54,976 bases of DNA from an uncultured Bacteroidota bacterium (GCA_902605445.1 CACLCL010000007.1:1-54976), one strand, 5' to 3'; counted from the first letter of the stretch, positions 8,540 to 18,088 are shown. The notes: generated by a model from the sequence alone, not told the origin. Numbers and translations: made by a program.

Positions 8540-9502
8540 ATGTCAGTATTAATATTCGCAGAAACTGAAAGAGGAAAATTTAAAAAAGATGCACTTGAAT
8601 TAGCGTCTTATGGCCGTAGTATTTCAGATGAAATTAAATCTAAATTGGTTGCTATATGCATTAATTCTAATAATCCTGAAGAATTGTCAAAATATGGTGT
8701 TGATAAAATAATATGTGTAAATAATAATGATCTTGAAAATTTCAATTCGAAAAATTTTTCTGACTGTATCAGTAATGTTTTTTTAAAAGAAAAATCTCAG
8801 TTTCTAATATTAAGTTCAAGTTCAAATTCTAGATATATTGGTGGTATACTCTCAATATACACCAAAGCTGCTTATGTTTCAAATGTTTTTTCAAAACCAA
8901 CTAAATATAAGCCATTACAGCTTAGAAGAAATTCATTTACAAATAAAGCATATGAGACTGTCGAAGTTATAAGCGATAAAGTGATTATTTCATTATGCAG
9001 AAATTCATATGGTATTATTGAAAATAAAGTAAAATCAGAAGTTGTTTCTGAAACATTTAAAATAGCTAATAATGATATTTTAGTTAGCTCCACAGAAAAG
9101 TTATCAGATAAAGTTTCAATTGCTGATGCTGATATTGTTGTTTCAGGTGGTCGTGGATTGAAAGGACCTGAAAATTGGCACATAATTGAAAACCTGGCAG
9201 ATGTATTAGGGGCGGCGACAGCATGCTCTAAACCAGTTTCAGACTCTGGATGGAGACCCCATAGTGAGCATGTTGGTCAAACAGGCAAACCAGTGGCATC
9301 AAATTTGTACATTGCTATTGGTATTTCAGGTGCAATCCAACATTTAGCCGGTATAAATTCATCTAAAATTAAAGTTGTTATAAATACCGATCCTGATGCT
9401 CCTTTTTTTAAATCTGCAGACTATGGTATTGTAGGAGATGCATTTGAAGTAGTACCTGAACTTATTGAAAAATTAAAAAAATTTAAATCATTGAATAATT
9501 GA
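8540..9502 (+). CDS. etfA: electron transfer flavoprotein, alpha subunit
   Basis: Large, FAD-binding subunit of ETF. At 320 residues it has the expected N-terminal alpha/beta domain (1-185, poorly conserved) and a C-terminal FAD domain starting 'VVSGGRGLKGPENW' and continuing with 'LGAATACSKPVSDSGW', 'EHVGQTGKPVASNLYIA', 'GISGAIQHLAGI' and 'VVINTDPDAPFFKSADYGIVGD', all hallmark segments of EtfA. It starts immediately after etfB. The pairing with etfB and separation from any dehydrogenase is the usual flavobacterial arrangement. A 41-bp gap separates it from the next gene in the same direction. Confidence 0.96.
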   Translation: MSVLIFAETERGKFKKDALELASYGRSISDEIKSKLVAICINSNNPEELSKYGVDKIICVNNNDLENFNSKNFSDCISNVFLKEKSQFLILSSSSNSRYIGGILSIYTKAAYVSNVFSKPTKYKPLQLRRNSFTNKAYETVEVISDKVIISLCRNSYGIIENKVKSEVVSETFKIANNDILVSSTEKLSDKVSIADADIVVSGGRGLKGPENWHIIENLADVLGAATACSKPVSDSGWRPHSEHVGQTGKPVASNLYIAIGISGAIQHLAGINSSKIKVVINTDPDAPFFKSADYGIVGDAFEVVPELIEKLKKFKSLNN

Positions 9503-9543
9503 TTATTATTTTTTTAAGTTATTTTTATATTTAGATTTACAAT

Positions 9544-10137
9544 ATGGATTTGATTGAATTATTAATTAAAGGAATTTCATACAACGATACCCAAAACGGG
9601 GCATATGCCCTCATTTTAGGGGAAGCAGAGGGTGAAAGAAAACTTCCCATAGTGATTGGTAATAGTGAAGCTCAATCAATAGCAATTGCGATCGAAAAAG
9701 AAATACGCCCACCTAGACCCTTAACTCATGACCTCTTTAAAAATTTTTGTAACAGATTTGATATAAAAATTAACAGGGTAATTATTCACAAACTAGTTGA
9801 TGGTGTTTTTTATTCCAGTTTGGTTTGTGAAAAAAATGGTAATGAAGAAATTATTGATTCAAGATCCAGTGATGCAATAGCCCTAGCGATAAGATTTGAA
9901 GCTCCAATATATACACACGAATCAATTTTGAAAGAAGCAGGGATAACTATCAAAATCGAAAAGGAAATAGACGGCAATAACATGCTAAAAGATTTATTCT
10001 TCAATGAAAATTCTAACAAAGATGATCTTCTTATCAAATCAAATCATGAACTAAAAGAACTATTAAAAATTGCGGTTCAGAATGAAAACTATGAGTCTGC
10101 TGCTAAAATAAGGGATGAAATTTCTAAAAGAAAATAA
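9544..10137 (+). CDS. bifunctional nuclease family protein (BFN domain plus UVR motif)
   Basis: Cytosolic protein with a DUF151/bifunctional nuclease domain (about residues 1-135: 'LPIVIGNSEAQSIAIAIE', 'PPRPLTHDLFKNF', 'IDSRSSDAIALAIRFEAPIY') and a C-terminal UvrB/UvrC-type helical hairpin (about 170-197: 'AVQNENYESAAKIRDEISKRK'). BFN-domain proteins have been described as nucleases in plants, but the role of the bacterial members is poorly known. Length 197 is normal for the Bacteroidetes form. It overlaps the nucleoside transporter gene by 23 bp, which suggests coupled expression within the etf-nupC-thyA block. Confidence 0.9.
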   Translation: MDLIELLIKGISYNDTQNGAYALILGEAEGERKLPIVIGNSEAQSIAIAIEKEIRPPRPLTHDLFKNFCNRFDIKINRVIIHKLVDGVFYSSLVCEKNGNEEIIDSRSSDAIALAIRFEAPIYTHESILKEAGITIKIEKEIDGNNMLKDLFFNENSNKDDLLIKSNHELKELLKIAVQNENYESAAKIRDEISKRK

Positions 10138-11527
10138 AAAACTATTTCTTACAATTACCTTTTTGTCGATACCTTTTTTCGGGTACACCCTTTCAAATCA
10201 AATTATTCCAAGTCAAGGCTTTAATTTTACCAGTCTCTTAAGAGGGATAATTGGTATTTTATTTTTGATTTTTATAAGTTACATTTTAAGCAGTAATAAA
10301 AAGTCAATAAATTGGAGAACCGCTACATTTGGTTTAATTCTACAAATAATTTTGGCTATTGGAATTCTCAAGATTTCATACATCAAAGTAATTTTTGAGA
10401 GTGCAGGAAAAGTTTTTATCAAAATTCTTGATTTTACCCAGGAAGGTACAAAGTTTTTATTTGCAGAACTAGGCTCCAATCCTCCACTTATGGACTCGGC
10501 ATACACAAATTTTATTGTTGTGATCTTACCAACGGTAATTTTTTTCTCTGCTTTAACAAGTGTATTATTTTATTTAGGTATAATTCAAAAAGTTGTAAAG
10601 TTTTTAGCAATGCTGCTAAGTAAAATTTTAGGAATTTCTGGACCTGAAAGTCTTAGTGTAGCGGGTAATATTTTTTTAGGTCAAACTGAATCCCCATTAA
10701 TGATTAAGGCATATTTGGAAAAGATGTCTAAATCGGAAATACTATTGGTAATGATTGGTGGAATGGCTACAGTCGCAGGTGGGGTTCTTGCAGCATATAT
10801 AGGGTTTCTTGGTGGGGATAATGCTGAAATGAAAATTTACTATGCAAAACACCTTCTTGCAGCATCTGTTATGGCGGCTCCAGGAGCAATTGTTATTTCA
10901 AAAATATTATTTCCCGAAACTGAAAAGATTGATAAAGATGTAAAAATTTCTAAAGAAAAAATTGGAACTAATCTATTAGACTCAATTTCAATTGGAACAT
11001 CTGAGGGTTTAAAACTAGCAGTGAATATTGCCGCTATGCTATTAGTGTTTATAGCATTTATTGCTATGTTTAATTTTATATTGAGTAGTGTTGGAAGTAT
11101 TTTTAATATTAATGACTGGATAGATAAAAATACTGTCTATAATGAACTTTCAATTGAGTTAATTTTAGGATATATTTTTGCCCCTATAATGTGGCTCATC
11201 GGAGTTGCCAAAGAAGATATAACATTAATGGGACAACTATTGGGTATAAAATTAGTAGCTAGTGAGTTTATTGGATATATTCAATTAGCTAATCTAAAAG
11301 ACGCAGCAAATATTATGCATCTAAGCTACCAAAAGTCTATAATTATAGCAACATATATGTTATGTGGTTTTGCAAATTTTGCTTCTATTGGAATTCAAAT
11401 TGGAGGCATAGGTGCACTTGAGCCAAAACAAAGAAAAAATCTATCTAAATTTGGTTTCAAGGCATTAATTGGTGGGACAATAGCATCTTTACTTTCTGCT
11501 ACAATAGCAGGAATGATTATAGGTTAA
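10115..11527 (+). CDS. concentrative nucleoside transporter, NupC/CNT family
   Basis: Inner-membrane symporter that imports nucleosides with H+ or Na+. The 470-residue protein is longer at the N-terminus than enterobacterial NupC, with an extra hydrophobic segment before the core. Family signatures are visible: 'GQTESPLMIKAYL', 'MIGGMATVAGGVLAAYI', 'AAPGAIVISKI', 'EDITLMGQLLGIKLVASEFI' and 'CGFANFASIGIQIGG'. The start at 10115 lies 23 bp inside the previous gene; no later Met fits the family as well. Its position next to thymidylate synthase, dihydrofolate reductase and two kinases elsewhere in the window fits nucleoside salvage. An A/T-only weak hairpin follows its stop codon. Confidence 0.93.
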   Translation: MKFLKENKKLFLTITFLSIPFFGYTLSNQIIPSQGFNFTSLLRGIIGILFLIFISYILSSNKKSINWRTATFGLILQIILAIGILKISYIKVIFESAGKVFIKILDFTQEGTKFLFAELGSNPPLMDSAYTNFIVVILPTVIFFSALTSVLFYLGIIQKVVKFLAMLLSKILGISGPESLSVAGNIFLGQTESPLMIKAYLEKMSKSEILLVMIGGMATVAGGVLAAYIGFLGGDNAEMKIYYAKHLLAASVMAAPGAIVISKILFPETEKIDKDVKISKEKIGTNLLDSISIGTSEGLKLAVNIAAMLLVFIAFIAMFNFILSSVGSIFNINDWIDKNTVYNELSIELILGYIFAPIMWLIGVAKEDITLMGQLLGIKLVASEFIGYIQLANLKDAANIMHLSYQKSIIIATYMLCGFANFASIGIQIGGIGALEPKQRKNLSKFGFKALIGGTIASLLSATIAGMIIG

Positions 11528-11544
11528 AAAGTTAATAACTTTTT
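11526..11544 (+). terminator. weak A/T-rich hairpin after nupC
   Basis: An 8-bp inverted repeat (AAAAAGTT / AACTTTTT, loop AAT) begins at the nupC stop and ends in five T. It could act as a weak terminator or pause, but in such A+T-rich sequence it may be chance. Confidence 0.3.
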
Positions 11545-11592
11545 CATTTCATTTTTTATCAATAAATACTATTATTTATTTTTACCGACATT

Positions 11593-12417
11593 ATGAAACA
11601 GTACTTAAAACTTGTTGAGCATGTCTTAAATAATGGAGAGTTTAAATCTGATAGGACTGGTACTGGAACAAAAAGTATTTTTGGATACCAAATGAGATTT
11701 AACCTGAAGGATGGTTTTCCTATGGTAACCACAAAAAAACTGCATCTAAAATCTATTATTTATGAATTGCTGTGGTTTTTAAAAGGAGATACTAACATCA
11801 AATATTTAAAAGATAATGGGGTAAATATTTGGAACGAGTGGGCTAATTCGGATGGTAATCTTGGCCCCGTTTATGGATTCCAGTGGAGAAATTGGAATAA
11901 TGACGGAATTGATCAAATATCAAATTTGATAGATAATTTAAAAAGCAACCCTTACAGCAGAAGACATTTAATTTCTGCATGGAATCCGTCGGTACTTCCA
12001 GATACAAAGAAGTCTTTTGAAAAAAATATTTCTGAAGGTAAGGCTGCACTTCCTCCATGCCATGCCTTTTTCCAATTTCATGTAAACAACAATAAAGTAT
12101 CATGTCAATTGTACCAAAGAAGTGCTGATGTTTTTTTAGGTGTCCCCTTCAATATTGCATCATACTCATTACTCACTTTAATGATAGCTCAAGTGTGTAA
12201 TTTGGAACCTGGTGATTTCATTCATACGTTTGGTGACGCCCACATATATAGCAACCACTTTGAACAAATGAAATTACAATTAAGTAGAGAACCAAGAAAT
12301 TTACCATCAATCAAGATTAATAAAAGCATCAAAAATATTTTTGATTTTACCTTTGATGACTTTTCACTCGAAAATTATGATCCACACCCACATATTAAAG
12401 GTAAAGTTGCGATCTAA
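11593..12417 (+). CDS. thyA: thymidylate synthase
   Basis: Converts dUMP to dTMP with 5,10-methylene-tetrahydrofolate, leaving dihydrofolate. The 274-residue protein carries '[12 protein letters not shown]' near the N-terminus, the catalytic Cys in PPCHAFFQF (C156), the phosphate-binding '[15 protein letters not shown]', '[20 protein letters not shown]' and 'GDAHIYSNH'. It is 10 residues longer than the 264-residue E. coli enzyme because of a short insertion just before the catalytic loop (about residues 139-150). Dihydrofolate reductase follows 10 bp later, closing the folate cycle in one operon. Confidence 0.97.
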   Translation: MKQYLKLVEHVLNNGEFKSDRTGTGTKSIFGYQMRFNLKDGFPMVTTKKLHLKSIIYELLWFLKGDTNIKYLKDNGVNIWNEWANSDGNLGPVYGFQWRNWNNDGIDQISNLIDNLKSNPYSRRHLISAWNPSVLPDTKKSFEKNISEGKAALPPCHAFFQFHVNNNKVSCQLYQRSADVFLGVPFNIASYSLLTLMIAQVCNLEPGDFIHTFGDAHIYSNHFEQMKLQLSREPRNLPSIKINKSIKNIFDFTFDDFSLENYDPHPHIKGKVAI

Positions 12418-12427
12418 TATTGATTAA

Positions 12428-12931
12428 ATGAGTAATAACAAAAAAATAATCACCATTATCGTAGCTGTGTCAGAAAATAATGTAATTGGAAAAGACAATA
12501 AATTGATATGGCACTTACCGGACGATTTAAAGAGATTTAAAAAATTAACATCAGGACATTCAATTATCATGGGTAGAAAAACCTTTGAATCATTTCCTGG
12601 ATTACTTCCAAATAGAAAACACATAGTTATGTCTAAAAAACTCAATAAAAATTTTCACAAAGATGTTACAGTAGTTGATAGTTTTAAAGAAGCTATTAAT
12701 GCAACAGATGATGATAAAAATCCATTCATTATCGGAGGAGGTGAAATTTATAAAATTGCTTTAAATTTTGCTGACAAAATTGAATTAACCAAAGTTCATC
12801 ATACATTTGAAGGTGATACTTATTTTGAAAAAATAAATGGAAAAAAATGGAAAAAAATATATGAAGAAAAAATCGAGCAAAACATTAATCATAAATATTC
12901 ATTCAGTTATTTAACTTATATAAAAATTTAA
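12428..12931 (+). CDS. folA: dihydrofolate reductase
   Basis: Reduces dihydrofolate to tetrahydrofolate with NADPH, regenerating the cofactor spent by ThyA. The 167-residue protein shows 'IVAVSENNVIGKDNKLIWHLPDDLKRFKKLT' elements in pieces (the acidic active-site Asp lies in LPDDL), 'GHSIIMGRKTFESFPG' and 'PFIIGGGEIYKIAL', the standard NADPH and substrate segments. Size is typical. It sits 10 bp after thyA and 2 bp before fabD, so it is inside a tightly packed operon. Confidence 0.97.
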   Translation: MSNNKKIITIIVAVSENNVIGKDNKLIWHLPDDLKRFKKLTSGHSIIMGRKTFESFPGLLPNRKHIVMSKKLNKNFHKDVTVVDSFKEAINATDDDKNPFIIGGGEIYKIALNFADKIELTKVHHTFEGDTYFEKINGKKWKKIYEEKIEQNINHKYSFSYLTYIKI

Positions 12932-12933
12932 CT

Positions 12934-13827
12934 ATGAAAGCATATATTTTCCCTGGTCAAGGTTCTCAATTTCCTGGAATGGGAAAAGATTTATATTCAT
13001 ACTCCAAAGAATCAAAAAATCTTTTTAATATTGCTAACGAAATCCTAGGATTTAATATTGCAGATATCATGTTTAATGGATCTGCCGATGAGTTAAAGCA
13101 AACAGATGTAACTCAACCAGCTATTTTTCTTCACTCTGTTATATTGGCTCTTTCAAAGTTTTCTGAAATTAATCCGTCAATGGTCGCGGGACACTCACTT
13201 GGTGAGTTTTCTGCACTTGTAATTAATAAATGTATTTCTTTTGAGGATGGTTTGAAACTAGTTTCTATCCGTGCTAATGCAATGCAGAGAGCCTGTAAAA
13301 CTAATCCAGGTACTATGGCAGCAGTACTGGGTCTTGACAATAATGTAGTTGAAAAAGTTTGTGAAGAGATAGATGGTATTGTAACGGCTGCAAATTATAA
13401 TTGTCCAGGCCAACTAGTGATTTCTGGCGAAATAAAAGCAGTTGAAAATGCAAGTGAAAAACTTAGAGAAGCTGGTGCCAGACGGGTACTTATATTACCT
13501 GTTGGAGGAGCTTTTCATTCAAGTTTAATGAACCCGGCAAAAATTGAACTTGAACATGCTATTAATAAAACTAAATTTACAAATCCAATATGTCCAATAT
13601 ATCAAAACGTAAATGGACTACCATTTTCGAATATTAATGAAATTAAACAAAATTTAATATTGCAATTAACACATCCAGTTTGCTGGTCACAGTCAATAAA
13701 TAAAATGATTAATAATGGAGTAAAGGAATTTATTGAGGTAGGTCCTGGAAAAGTTTTACAAGGGCTTTTGAGAAAAATTAATAGTGATTATGAATGTATT
13801 TCTTTAGAAATAAATGATGAAAAATAA
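12934..13827 (+). CDS. fabD: malonyl-CoA:ACP transacylase
   Basis: Transfers malonyl from CoA to acyl carrier protein to supply fatty acid elongation. The 297-residue protein has the N-terminal 'FPGQGSQFPGMGKDL', the nucleophile elbow GHSLGEF with S88, the substrate Arg region 'LVSIRANAMQ', and the catalytic His in 'GGAFHSSLM'. The C-terminal 'FIEVGPGKVLQGLL' is also typical. Its last 14 bases overlap the start of lspA, and it follows folA by 2 bp. Confidence 0.96.
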   Translation: MKAYIFPGQGSQFPGMGKDLYSYSKESKNLFNIANEILGFNIADIMFNGSADELKQTDVTQPAIFLHSVILALSKFSEINPSMVAGHSLGEFSALVINKCISFEDGLKLVSIRANAMQRACKTNPGTMAAVLGLDNNVVEKVCEEIDGIVTAANYNCPGQLVISGEIKAVENASEKLREAGARRVLILPVGGAFHSSLMNPAKIELEHAINKTKFTNPICPIYQNVNGLPFSNINEIKQNLILQLTHPVCWSQSINKMINNGVKEFIEVGPGKVLQGLLRKINSDYECISLEINDEK

Positions 13828-14305
13828 AAGTCAAAGATATTTATTAGTTACGACAATAATTGTTATAAGTTTTGTATTAGACCAATTTTCGAAAATTTGG
13901 ATTAGAAATAACTATAAAGATTATGTTGAACAAAAAATTATTGGAGATTTTTTTTCCTTAATAAAAGTTGAAAATACTGGTGCTTTTTTAGGAATGGGAA
14001 GTGAACTTCCTGAATATGCAAGGATTTTATTACTAATTATTTTACCTATTATAGTTTTAATATTAATAACAATCTACACTTATGTTGAAAAAACCCTTGA
14101 CCATATTTCAATTATTGGATTTTCACTAATAATAGGTGGTGGTATTGCAAATATTTTTGACAGAATATTGTATGGATCAGTTACAGATTTTTTATACATA
14201 AACCTAGGAGGTATATTTAAAACTGGGATTTTCAATATTGCAGACCTATCAGTCACTACAGGAATGATTTTAGTCATACTCTGGAGCTTTAAAAAGAAGC
14301 CTTAA
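13814..14305 (+). CDS. lspA: lipoprotein signal peptidase II
   Basis: Inner-membrane aspartyl protease that removes signal peptides from prolipoproteins. The 163-residue protein has four hydrophobic spans. Conserved blocks are 'VENTGAFLG' (52-60), 'GGGIANIFDRILYGSVTDFLYI' split as N113/D116 and D125, and 'FNIADLSVTTG' with D144. By alignment with known LspA, D125 and D144 are the catalytic pair; their 19-residue spacing is as expected. Two adjacent ATG codons (13814 and 13817) could start it; both overlap the end of fabD. Several lipoproteins in the window (SGNH, GH97, DUF255 proteins) would be its substrates. Confidence 0.95.
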   Translation: MMKNKSQRYLLVTTIIVISFVLDQFSKIWIRNNYKDYVEQKIIGDFFSLIKVENTGAFLGMGSELPEYARILLLIILPIIVLILITIYTYVEKTLDHISIIGFSLIIGGGIANIFDRILYGSVTDFLYINLGGIFKTGIFNIADLSVTTGMILVILWSFKKKP

Positions 14306-14340
14306 TATTTATTAATTATTTTTGAATAAAATATTGAACT

Positions 14341-15555
14341 ATTTATAATTTACTTATTAAAATATCTGAATTTATAATACTATGTATTTCTCCTTTTTCA
14401 AAAAAAATAAATAAGGGAATAATAGGAAGAAGAAATAGTTTTTCATTATTGAAATCATCTTTTTGCAAAGACGATAAAATAATTCATGTTCACTGCTCAT
14501 CATATGGTGAATATTTAATGTCTGAAAACTTAATTAAAAAATTAAAAAACAAATTTGAAGGCCATAAAATTCTTTTATCATTTATTTCTCCATCTGGATT
14601 TGAAAATGTAAAGAAAAACAAATTTGATTGTGTTATATATCTGCCATCTGACACTAGCGACAACTGTAAAAAGTTTTATAAAATAATCTCACCAAACATT
14701 ACTTTATTTATGAAAAATGAAGTTTGGCCAAATTTCATAAAATATGCAAAAAAAAGTGGCTCTAAAATTTATTCAATTGGTGGAAATTTTAAGGCAAATA
14801 AATTAAAAAGATTTTTCGGTATTTATCAATCAATGAAAAAATTTGATAGAATATTTGTTCAGAATAAATCTTCAAAAAAAATATTAAATAAAATCGTTAA
14901 AAAAAAAATAACTGTTATTGGTGATTTAAGATTTGATTCTAATATACCAAGTCTTTCAATAAGCTTCAAAAAAATTATAGAAAGATTTATAAATGGAAAA
15001 CAATGTATTGTTTTTGGGAGCACATGGAAAGAAGATGAAAAGCTTGCAGTAAAATATATAACTGAGTCTAAAAGAAACATTAAATATATTATTGCTCCTC
15101 ACGAAATCTCTAATAACTGTCACCGACTAAAGCAATCTCTTAAAAAAAAAGCAGTTTTATTTTCAGACTTAATGTCAGCCAAAAATTTTAATAATTATTC
15201 TTGCTTAATAGTTGATAATGTTGGAATGCTGTCATCATTATATTCTTTTGCGACAATAGCATATGTTGGGGGTGGTTTAGGAAAAAAAGGGCTTCATAAT
15301 ACTATTGAGCCTGCGCATTTCTCGAAGCCGATTATAATTGGAAATAATTTTGAGAATTTTGATGAAGCTGAAGAAATGATAAAAAATGAAGGTATGTTAA
15401 GTATTTCTAACTATGATGAGTTTTATAATAAAATTGAAAAAATAATAGCTAATAAAAAAATTATTGAAAAAATGTCAAGATTAAATAATGAATATTATTT
15501 AAGTAAAAAGGGTGCTGTTAAAACTGTTCTTGATATCATTAATCAGGATTTCTAA
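14341..15555 (+). CDS. waaA: 3-deoxy-D-manno-octulosonic acid (Kdo) transferase, non-canonical start
   Basis: Attaches Kdo to lipid A precursor at the inner membrane, a key step of LPS core assembly. Catalytic domain features are the 'HCSSYGEY' block with the catalytic Glu, 'GSTWKEDEKL', and 'GGLGKKGLHNTIEPAHFSKP' near the C-terminus. The first in-frame start of the usual kind is TTG at 14449, which would remove the N-terminal membrane anchor. Upstream of that TTG the frame remains open to a TGA at 14335 and encodes YNLLIKISEFIILCISPFS, exactly what WaaA N-termini look like. Only ATT (14341) or other rare codons are available at the expected site, giving about 404 residues, the family's normal size. 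A sequencing error, a frameshift or rare ATT initiation are all possible. It overlaps trpA tail-to-tail by 17 bp. Confidence 0.85.
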   Translation: MYNLLIKISEFIILCISPFSKKINKGIIGRRNSFSLLKSSFCKDDKIIHVHCSSYGEYLMSENLIKKLKNKFEGHKILLSFISPSGFENVKKNKFDCVIYLPSDTSDNCKKFYKIISPNITLFMKNEVWPNFIKYAKKSGSKIYSIGGNFKANKLKRFFGIYQSMKKFDRIFVQNKSSKKILNKIVKKKITVIGDLRFDSNIPSLSISFKKIIERFINGKQCIVFGSTWKEDEKLAVKYITESKRNIKYIIAPHEISNNCHRLKQSLKKKAVLFSDLMSAKNFNNYSCLIVDNVGMLSSLYSFATIAYVGGGLGKKGLHNTIEPAHFSKPIIIGNNFENFDEAEEMIKNEGMLSISNYDEFYNKIEKIIANKKIIEKMSRLNNEYYLSKKGAVKTVLDIINQDF

Positions 15556-16309
15556 TTTCTCTTATAAAATTATTAATACTTTCTAATCCATTTTTTTCGA
15601 TATTCTTGATGAAAGCACTTCCTATAATACAACCTTTTGAATATCTACTCGCAATTGAAAAATTTTCATTATTAGAAATTCCAAATCCTATTATTCTTGG
15701 TGAAGACAAATTCATATTTTTTAATTTATTAAAATAATCTATACTTTCCCTGTCAAATTTTTTTGTTGAACCTGTAATACTTGACGAACTAACAACATAA
15801 ATAAAACCTTCACTGTGTTTGTCAATATATCTTATTCTACTAGTTTTGGTTTGAGGGGTAACTAAAAAATTATTTAACAGATTAAATTTTTGAAAAATCT
15901 TTTTATAATCATTAAGATAAATATCTATAGGAAGATCAGGAATTATTAACCCATCTATTCCTACACTCATACATTTTTCACAAAAAGACTCCAAACCAAA
16001 CTGAAAAATTGGATTAAGATAACCCATTATAATTAGGGGAATATTTACCTCATCCCTAATATCTTTCAGTTGGTCAAAAAGTAAATTTGTATTAATACCA
16101 TTTTCAAGAGCAATCTTTGAGCTCATCTGAATTGTTTTTCCATCAGATAGAGGATCACTAAAGGGAAGACCAATTTCTATCATGTCAACACCACTTTTCT
16201 TAAGAGTTTTAATTATTTTAGATGTACTTTCCAGCTTAGGATAACCGGCAGTAAAATATATTGATAAAATATTATCTTTCTCTTTTAAACATTTTATTAT
16301 TCTGTTCAT
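15539..16309 (-). CDS. trpA: tryptophan synthase alpha chain
   Basis: Cleaves indole-3-glycerol phosphate to indole and glyceraldehyde-3-phosphate and channels indole to TrpB. The 256-residue TIM barrel has the catalytic pair E45 and D56 in 'MIEIGLPFSDPLSDG', the 'YFTAGYP' opening, 'PDLPIDIY', 'YVVSSSSITGS' and the phosphate-binding 'GFGISNNE' and 'GCIIGSAFI'. It is the last gene of the trp operon; its ATG overlaps the end of trpB by 4 bp. Its stop lies 17 bp inside the end of the convergent waaA gene, so no terminator fits between them. Confidence 0.97.
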   Translation of the reverse strand: MNRIIKCLKEKDNILSIYFTAGYPKLESTSKIIKTLKKSGVDMIEIGLPFSDPLSDGKTIQMSSKIALENGINTNLLFDQLKDIRDEVNIPLIIMGYLNPIFQFGLESFCEKCMSVGIDGLIIPDLPIDIYLNDYKKIFQKFNLLNNFLVTPQTKTSRIRYIDKHSEGFIYVVSSSSITGSTKKFDRESIDYFNKLKNMNLSSPRIIGFGISNNENFSIASRYSKGCIIGSAFIKNIEKNGLESINNFIREIRNPD

Positions 16310-17490
16310 TTTATACCAAAATATTTAATATAATTTTCTAGATCTTTATCTCCTCTCCCGGACAGGTTTAAAACAATTATATCATCTTTATTGAATCTTT
16401 TATTTTCAAAAATAGCTAATGCGTGAGATGTTTCAATCGCAGGAATTATACCCTCTAACTGAGATAATTGTAGGCCTGCAGTCATAGCTTCATCATCGTC
16501 TATAGCAATAAATTCTGCTCTTTTTGTCTCGAACAAATTAGCATGAATTGGTCCAATACCAGGGTAATCTAATCCTGCAGAAATGGAATAAGGTTCAGAG
16601 ATTTGACCATCTTCTGTCTGCATAAGAAGAGTTTTACTTCCATGAATAATCCCTATTTTTCCAAGTTTAGTTGTTGCTGCTGATTGACCAGAACTAACTC
16701 CTTTTCCAGATGCCTCAACGCAAATAATATTTACTCTTTCATCATCTAAATATTCATAAAATGTTCCAGCAGCATTGCTCCCTCCACCAACACATGCAAT
16801 AATGTAATCTGGATAATCTCTTCCTTCAATGACCATTAATTGTTTTTTTATTTCTTTTGAAATTATTGATTGAAATCTTGCCACCATATCTGGAAATGGG
16901 TGTGGACCAACAACACTTCCAACAATATAGTGAGTATTAACAGGATTATTAATCCAATCTCTCATAGCCTCATTAGTAGCATCTTTTAAAGTGGAGCTTC
17001 CTGATTTAACAGAGATAACGTCAGCCCCTAACATCTTCATCCTTGCAACATTGGGAGCTTGTCTCTTAATATCCTTTGCACCCATATAAACTATACACTT
17101 CAATCCCATTAAAGCACAAACTGTTGCAGTAGCAACACCATGTTGACCAGCACCAGTTTCTGCAATGATTCTTGATTTTTTTAATTTTTTTGCTAATAAA
17201 ATTTGACCAATTGTATTGTTTATTTTGTGTGATCCAGTATGATTTAAATCTTCTCTTTTCAGATAAATTTTAGTTGAATATTTATCGGATAATTTTCTTG
17301 AAAAATATAACGGTGATGGTCTACCTACATAGTTTTTCAATAGCTCATTAAACTTTAATTGAAAACTTTTTTCATTAATAATTCTTTGATAATTTTCTTT
17401 TAACTCCGTTATATTATGTAATAACATTTCCGGAATGTAAGCACCTCCAAATTTACCGTAATAACCTTTTGTGTCTATATTATAACTCAT
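16306..17490 (-). CDS. trpB: tryptophan synthase beta chain
   Basis: PLP enzyme that condenses indole with serine to give tryptophan. The 394-residue protein has 'GKFGGAYIPEML' at the N-terminus, the PLP lysine K89 in 'HTGSHKINNT', 'AETGAGQHGVATATVCAL', the phosphate-cradling 'CVGGGSNAAGTF', and 'HGSKTLLMQTEDGQI', typical of the TrpB1 type that partners TrpA. It overlaps trpF by 11 bp and trpA by 4 bp. Confidence 0.98.
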   Translation of the reverse strand: MSYNIDTKGYYGKFGGAYIPEMLLHNITELKENYQRIINEKSFQLKFNELLKNYVGRPSPLYFSRKLSDKYSTKIYLKREDLNHTGSHKINNTIGQILLAKKLKKSRIIAETGAGQHGVATATVCALMGLKCIVYMGAKDIKRQAPNVARMKMLGADVISVKSGSSTLKDATNEAMRDWINNPVNTHYIVGSVVGPHPFPDMVARFQSIISKEIKKQLMVIEGRDYPDYIIACVGGGSNAAGTFYEYLDDERVNIICVEASGKGVSSGQSAATTKLGKIGIIHGSKTLLMQTEDGQISEPYSISAGLDYPGIGPIHANLFETKRAEFIAIDDDEAMTAGLQLSQLEGIIPAIETSHALAIFENKRFNKDDIIVLNLSGRGDKDLENYIKYFGIK

Positions 17491-18088
17491 TAATAAATTT
17501 TTTAATTAGTTGAAAATCTTTTATGCCTTTGTCTAATTCAAAATGACTATTGATGTCCAATGCAAAACAATTATCTGAAATTTCTGAATTAAAAAAATTT
17601 TTAATTTTTTTAATATTACTAAATCCTATTCCCCCAGCTAAAAAAAAAGGTTTGTTTAAGCTATATTTTCTTAATATTTTCCAATCAAATGAAATACCAT
17701 TTCCGCCAGGCATTTTACCTTTTGTGTCAAAAAGAAAATAATCACATGAATCAAAAGCTATTAATTTTTGAAAATCAAAATCTTTATCTATTGGAAATGC
17801 CTTAATAATCTTAACACCTTTTATTTTTGAAATATAATCGGGGCACTCATTACCATGTAGTTGAACATAATCAAGTTTATATTTTTTAACCATACTAAAT
17901 ATGTAGTTAATTTCTGCATCTACAAAAACACCTACTTTTTTTATAGATTTATTTATAACGGGGATTTGCTCCTCTGTAAAAAATCTAGATGAATTTTTAT
18001 AAAAAATAAATCCCATAAAGTTAGGTTTTAGTTTAGAAATTAAACATATATTTTCAGCGTATTTCATTCCACAAATCTTAATTCTCAT
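17480..18088 (-). CDS. trpF: phosphoribosylanthranilate isomerase
   Basis: Isomerises phosphoribosylanthranilate to the carboxyphenylamino-deoxyribulose phosphate. The 202-residue TIM barrel opens with 'IKICGMK' (catalytic Cys), and has 'PNFMGFIFYKNSSRFF', 'VGVFVDAE', 'YVQLHGNE', 'FLFDTKG' (catalytic Asp) and 'FFLAGGIGFSNI'. It is a separate gene, not fused to trpC. It overlaps trpC by 11 bp and trpB by 11 bp, indicating translational coupling through the operon. Confidence 0.96.
   Translation of the reverse strand: MRIKICGMKYAENICLISKLKPNFMGFIFYKNSSRFFTEEQIPVINKSIKKVGVFVDAEINYIFSMVKKYKLDYVQLHGNECPDYISKIKGVKIIKAFPIDKDFDFQKLIAFDSCDYFLFDTKGKMPGGNGISFDWKILRKYSLNKPFFLAGGIGFSNIKKIKNFFNSEISDNCFALDINSHFELDKGIKDFQLIKKFINEL

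Noticed and set aside
14449-14451. TTG at 14449 as the true start of waaA
   Set aside because: It would remove the conserved N-terminal anchor, and homologous coding continues upstream in the same frame.
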